From Paramagnetospirillum magnetotacticum MS-1 (lineage in GTDB: Bacteria; Pseudomonadota; Alphaproteobacteria; Rhodospirillales; Magnetospirillaceae): DNA of 64,000 nt. Each line of letters begins with the position of its first letter. Position 1 is the stretch's first letter. The position numbers and the translations under genes are program-made. The notes beneath the pieces were generated by a model. It searched no databases, had not been told where the DNA came from, and worked only from the letters and a program-made list of their open reading frames with translations. The stretch is from positions 372,001 through 436,000 of the forward strand of contig NZ_JXSL01000027.1 of assembly GCF_000829825.1 (NCBI RefSeq), written 5' to 3'. Shown here piece by piece: positions 60,249 to 64,000 of the stretch.

Positions 60249-62516
60249 TCAGAACTTGGTTCCGAAGTTGAACCGGAAGATTTCCTTCTTGTCGAACTTC
60301 TCCTTGACCAGCGGGAAACCGAGATCGACGGAAACCGGACCCATGGGCGACTTCCAGGAAAGGCCGACGCCGGGTGAGACGCGGATCGACGAGGATTGGT
60401 TGACATTGGTCGTATCGGCGGTATCGGTCGGGCCAGCGGTGCCGATATCGGTAAAGGCCTGGCCGGAAACACCGAACTCCTCGGGCAGACCCAGGGGGAA
60501 CTTGACCTGGGCCGAGCCCACGGCCTGCCAGATACCACCCAGCGCATCGCCGGTATTCTTGTCTCGGGGGCCGACGCCACCATTGGCAAAGCCGCGCAGA
60601 TTATCGCCACCCACATAGAAGCGGTCGGTGATGCGCACCCGCTGGTCGAGGCCGTAGATATAGCCCAGCGAACTGCTGATGCCGAGAATGACCTTATCGG
60701 TCAGGGTAAAATACTGCCCGCCGGAGATCGAACCGCGCAGATACCGGATATCACCGCCCAAACCGGCTCCATCCGTACCCAATCGGATGAAATAGCCTTC
60801 GGTCGGATCGATGCGGGAATCGCGCCGGTCGTAGAGCAGGCCCTGTCCGATAACAGAACTCACCTTCGAGCCAAGTTGTTCGAGGACGTAGGGCGAGGTG
60901 CTGTTGATGCCCTTCACCGTGTCCTGCTTCAGGGTATAGACCACATCCTGACGCAGATTCTCGGACAGGCGATAGCCCGCACGCAGGTCGCCACCCATCG
61001 ACGACGCATCATAGGAGCTTTCTCTCTGAAGCTTGCGGTCGACGACAAAGGCGTCAAAACCGGCCGCCACTTCACGATCCATGAAATAGGGTTCCGTGAA
61101 GGACAGATCCAGACTGCTCCGCTTGGTGCCCAGACCGGCGCCAAGACGCAAATCCTGACCACGGCCCAGAAGATTGCGTTCCCGCAACGAGGCCTCGATG
61201 ATCGGTCCGGCCGAGGATGCCCAGCCGACGCCGAACGTCAGCTCGCCCGTAGACTTCTCCGTGACATCCACTTTGATGACAGTGCGATCCGGAGCCGTGT
61301 CCGACGGAATGTTGGTAATTTCAGCCTTCTCGAAGAAATTGAGGTCCTTCAGGCGCTGGCGCGAGCGGCGCAGTTTGGCGGAATTGAAGGCATCGCCTTC
61401 CACCAGACGGAATTCGCGACGGATCACCTGATCGAGGGTACGGACATTGCCGGAAATATCGATGCGCTCGACAAAGACCCGCGGGCCTTCCTTGATGTCG
61501 TAAGTGATGTCGATGGTCTGGGTTTCGCGATTGCGGCGAACCTGGGGCTTCACGTCGACAAAGGCGAAACCCTTGGTTCCAACCGCATCAACCAGCCTCT
61601 GGACGATGTCTTCCACCTGATCGGCGTTGTACCAGTCTCCGGGTTCACTGATCAGCAGCGGCTGCAGGTCCTCGGGCTTCAGGTCACGCAAATCGGCATT
61701 GATGGTCGAGGCGCCGAACTTGTAACGCTCGCCCTCGTCGATGGTATAGGTGATGAAGAAGCCTTCGCGCGAGGGGGTAAGCTCGGCGATGGCCGAACTG
61801 ACGCGAAAATCGGCGAAGCCATGCTTCAGATAGAAGCGGCGTAGCAATTCGCGGTCGTAAGTAACCCGGTCGGGATCATAGGTGTCATCGGTGGAGAGGA
61901 AGCGATACCACCGCTCCTCCTTGGTTTGCAGCATCTCGCGCAGTTTATCCTGGTCGTAACGCTTGTTACCGACGAAGGCAATGCGGCGGACATAAGTGGG
62001 CTGGCCCTCGCTGATCTCATAGACGAGATCGACGCGGTTCTGCTCGAGCTGGATGATCTTGGGTTCGACCGTCGCGGCGAATCGGCCGCCACGGCGGTAC
62101 AGTTCCAGGATGCGCTTGACGTCGGCCTGGACCTTGGAACGAGTGTAGACGGTTCGTGGACGCAGTTGAACCTCGGAGCTCAACTGCTCTTCCTTGATGC
62201 GGCTGTTCCCCTCGAAAGCGATCCGGTTGATGATCGGATTTTCCACGACCCGGACCACCAACTGCTCGCCTTCGCGGCGGATGGCCACATCCTGGAACAG
62301 TCCAGTATTGAAAAGCGCCTTGAGAGAACGGTTGACGCGGTCGGTGTCATACAGATCGCCTTCGGCGATGGTCATGTAAGACCGGACCGTCTCGACCTCG
62401 ATACGCTGAGTGCCAAGAATGGAGACGGAGCGGATACGACCGCCTTCCTGGGCAAGAGCCGGCATAACACCAGCCAGGATGCCCAGCAGCACAGCGGTCC
62501 ACAGCACGAAACGCAT
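60249..62516 (-). CDS. bamA: Outer membrane assembly factor BamA
   Basis: This 755-residue Omp85 protein inserts beta-barrels into the outer membrane. A signal peptide (LWTAVLLGILAGVMPALA) is followed by five POTRA domains (about 24-345) and a C-terminal barrel. It has the loop-6 motif NLRGFANGG (the conserved RGF) and the terminal FRFNFGTKF with final Phe. The ATG at 62516 has GGGGGG upstream, and the 62564 start overlaps rseP. Confidence 0.96.
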   Translation of the reverse strand: MRFVLWTAVLLGILAGVMPALAQEGGRIRSVSILGTQRIEVETVRSYMTIAEGDLYDTDRVNRSLKALFNTGLFQDVAIRREGEQLVVRVVENPIINRIAFEGNSRIKEEQLSSEVQLRPRTVYTRSKVQADVKRILELYRRGGRFAATVEPKIIQLEQNRVDLVYEISEGQPTYVRRIAFVGNKRYDQDKLREMLQTKEERWYRFLSTDDTYDPDRVTYDRELLRRFYLKHGFADFRVSSAIAELTPSREGFFITYTIDEGERYKFGASTINADLRDLKPEDLQPLLISEPGDWYNADQVEDIVQRLVDAVGTKGFAFVDVKPQVRRNRETQTIDITYDIKEGPRVFVERIDISGNVRTLDQVIRREFRLVEGDAFNSAKLRRSRQRLKDLNFFEKAEITNIPSDTAPDRTVIKVDVTEKSTGELTFGVGWASSAGPIIEASLRERNLLGRGQDLRLGAGLGTKRSSLDLSFTEPYFMDREVAAGFDAFVVDRKLQRESSYDASSMGGDLRAGYRLSENLRQDVVYTLKQDTVKGINSTSPYVLEQLGSKVSSVIGQGLLYDRRDSRIDPTEGYFIRLGTDGAGLGGDIRYLRGSISGGQYFTLTDKVILGISSSLGYIYGLDQRVRITDRFYVGGDNLRGFANGGVGPRDKNTGDALGGIWQAVGSAQVKFPLGLPEEFGVSGQAFTDIGTAGPTDTADTTNVNQSSSIRVSPGVGLSWKSPMGPVSVDLGFPLVKEKFDKKEIFRFNFGTKF

Positions 62517-62560
62517 CCAGGCCCCCCTTGAGCTTCGTAAATCCGATCCCTTGGACCGGC

Positions 62561-63718
62561 TCACGAAAACAGCCGCTTCACCATATCCCAGACCGGCAGC
62601 GACACAAGGTCGTTGCGGGTGGCAAAGACCATCAAGGCCAATACCAGAAACAACCCGATTCGGAAACCATATTCTTGGGCCTTCTCCCCCAGGGGGCGCC
62701 CAAGAATGGCCTCGAACGCATAAAACATTAGATGCCCGCCATCGAGGATAGGAATAGGAAAAAGATTGATCAGGCCAAGATTGAGCGACAGCAGGATCGT
62801 ATAGAAGACTACGCTGGCCAGGCCGAGTTGTGCCGCCTCTCCTGCTCCCTTGGCGATTCGGATCGGACCGCCCAGTTCGTCGGTGTCGCGGGTGCCGTTG
62901 ATCATCTGGCCGATGCCGATGAATGTGGAACGCACCATGTTCTCCGTCTCGGCCAGGGCCTCACCCAGGGCCGAGACAGGACCGTGACGGACGATTTCAG
63001 TGCTGGCCGGATCGGCGGAAATGCCCAGAACTGGCACTTTCTCCATGTCGCCGAACACGCCCTTGCGCGAGATGATGCGGGGACGCGCCGCCACGTCGAA
63101 GGATTTGTCGCCGCGCCGGACCGAAAGCGACAACTCGCTCTCGATCTCCAGGCGGACCATGCGCTGGATATCCTGGAAACGCTCCACGGCGCGTCCATTG
63201 ATGGCGGTGATACGGTCGCCCGCCTTCAGCCCGGCAGTTTCAGCGGCGGTCCCAGGATGGACCATGCCAATCACCGGCTGGGTCACTGGCTGGCCCAGCA
63301 CCATGAACATGCCAGCCAGACCAAGGATGGCGAACAGAAAATTGGCGGCAGGCCCCGCCACGACGATGGCGGCGCGCTGCCCCACCCGCTTGTGGCAGAA
63401 GGCCTGGGCCTTTTCCTCATCGCTCATGGGCTGGTCGCTGGCCGTGGCCGAGGCCGCATCGGCATCGCCGAACATCTTTACAAAGCCGCCCAGCGGCAGC
63501 AGGCCGATACGCCAGCGTGTGCCGTTGGCGGCGACGCGCCCCCAGACCTCCGGCCCGAAGCCGATGGAGAAGACCTCCACCTTGACCCCGTTCCAGCGGG
63601 CCACCAGGAAATGCCCGAATTCGTGGACAAAGACCACGACGGTCAGGATGACCAGGAAGATGACCAGATAATACCAGACGCCGTGCAGGACGCTGTTGAG
63701 TAGACCGAAAAGATCCAT
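62561..63718 (-). CDS. rseP: RIP site-2 metalloprotease RseP
   Basis: This 385-residue inner-membrane protease has the zinc site VFVHEFGHFLVAR in the first helix. A PDZ domain follows (about 130-220, VIGMVHPGTAAETAGLKAGDRITAING), then the second zinc ligand in INLFPIPILDGGHLMF. It cleaves anti-sigma factors and other membrane proteins after a first cut. It lies between dxr and bamA, as in many proteobacteria. Confidence 0.96.
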   Translation of the reverse strand: MDLFGLLNSVLHGVWYYLVIFLVILTVVVFVHEFGHFLVARWNGVKVEVFSIGFGPEVWGRVAANGTRWRIGLLPLGGFVKMFGDADAASATASDQPMSDEEKAQAFCHKRVGQRAAIVVAGPAANFLFAILGLAGMFMVLGQPVTQPVIGMVHPGTAAETAGLKAGDRITAINGRAVERFQDIQRMVRLEIESELSLSVRRGDKSFDVAARPRIISRKGVFGDMEKVPVLGISADPASTEIVRHGPVSALGEALAETENMVRSTFIGIGQMINGTRDTDELGGPIRIAKGAGEAAQLGLASVVFYTILLSLNLGLINLFPIPILDGGHLMFYAFEAILGRPLGEKAQEYGFRIGLFLVLALMVFATRNDLVSLPVWDMVKRLFS

Positions 63719-63721
63719 GTG

Positions 63722-64000
63722 TCAGCGGCCACCATCGATGAGGGCAGATGCAAAACGGCGCGCCTCGGCATCTTGGGCCAAAACGTCGTCAATGCTGGTC
63801 AGTTCGCAATGGGTCACGCCAGCCACGGTACGCTCGACGATGGAGGCGATGTCGAGGAAGCCGATGCGCCGCCCCAGGAAGGCGGCCACCGACACTTCGT
63901 TGGCGGCGTTCATCACGGCGGCGGCCGAACCGCCCGCCCGTAAAGCCTCGCGCGCCAGACGCAAAGAGGGGAACCGCACAGGATCGGGGGCCTCGAAGGT
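63722..64000 (-). CDS. dxr: 1-deoxy-D-xylulose 5-phosphate reductoisomerase, 3' end
   Basis: The gene is cut by the window edge; the last 92 codons are visible. They read FEAPDPVRFPSLRLAREALRAGGSAAAVMNAANEVSVAAFLGRRIGFLDI in parts, the C-terminal helical domain of Dxr, the MEP-pathway enzyme that makes methylerythritol phosphate. Its stop lies three bases before the rseP start, so the genes are coupled. Confidence 0.92.
   Translation of the reverse strand, partial: TFEAPDPVRFPSLRLAREALRAGGSAAAVMNAANEVSVAAFLGRRIGFLDIASIVERTVAGVTHCELTSIDDVLAQDAEARRFASALIDGGR

Noticed and set aside
1-64000. Magnetosome (mam/mms) genes
   Set aside because: Expected if this were the magnetosome island, but none of the proteins match; the window is ordinary chromosome plus a small island.

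Overview
The window is GC-rich chromosomal DNA from an alphaproteobacterium, most likely a Magnetospirillum or close Rhodospirillales relative. The evidence is the gene content (LpxI-type lipid A pathway, TrmFO, SdhE next to Mfd and RecG), the coding style, and a single-domain cereblon-like (CULT) protein very similar to the one known from Magnetospirillum gryphiswaldense. No magnetosome genes are present, so the genus call is an inference.

Region 1 (1 to about 4932) is the right end of an integrated genetic island. A tyrosine integrase, an AlpA-type excisionase/regulator, an AT-rich orphan gene and a tightly coupled set of four minus-strand genes ending in a RepA-like ATPase run up to a 3' fragment of a tRNA-Lys gene, which is the attachment-site scar. 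Iteron-like G/C tracts follow the ATPase gene at the window edge.

Region 2 (about 4.9 to 23.4 kb) is core chromosome. It holds a zinc-ribbon coiled-coil protein, an unrecognised 48-residue ORF, a BON-domain periplasmic protein, a DMT exporter and a YdfG-type dehydrogenase. These are followed by minus-strand runs: lipoprotein/mazG/transglutaminase, nhaA/MBL hydrolase/tatD/metG/holB/tmk, and a cell-wall cluster (D,D-carboxypeptidase, rlpA, mltB, a YdcF-family protein). It ends with a solo amino-acid binding protein and tRNA-Ser(TGA).

Region 3 (23.4 to 33.9 kb) has a double-PAS histidine kinase, an aldo/keto reductase and a complete branched-chain amino acid ABC transporter (livJ-H-M-G-F) with a hairpin/U-tract between livJ and livH. 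Beyond it lie a PleD-like protein whose receiver and GGDEF sites are all degenerate, a CPWC DsbA/FrnE-type oxidoreductase and a class V aminotransferase.

Region 4 (34 to 46 kb) is repair and metal homeostasis. It contains mfd with sdhE, recG, a GDT1/TMEM165-family transporter preceded by a yybP-ykoY (Mn2+) riboswitch, a divergent CDF exporter, uvrA and an OmpA-like lipoprotein.

Region 5 (46 to 55 kb) is rich in RNA-modification genes (RluE-like, TrmH-like, RsuA, RsmC-like, TrmFO). They are mixed with a parvulin, PPK2 directly followed by the CULT gene, a 2Fe-2S thioredoxin-like ferredoxin and a tandemly duplicated DUF4170-type protein. Three copies of a covarying multi-hairpin intergenic element lie here.

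Region 6 (55 to 64 kb, minus strand) is the classical envelope operon read dxr-rseP-bamA-skp-lpxD-fabZ-lpxA-lpxI-lpxB, truncated at the window end inside dxr.
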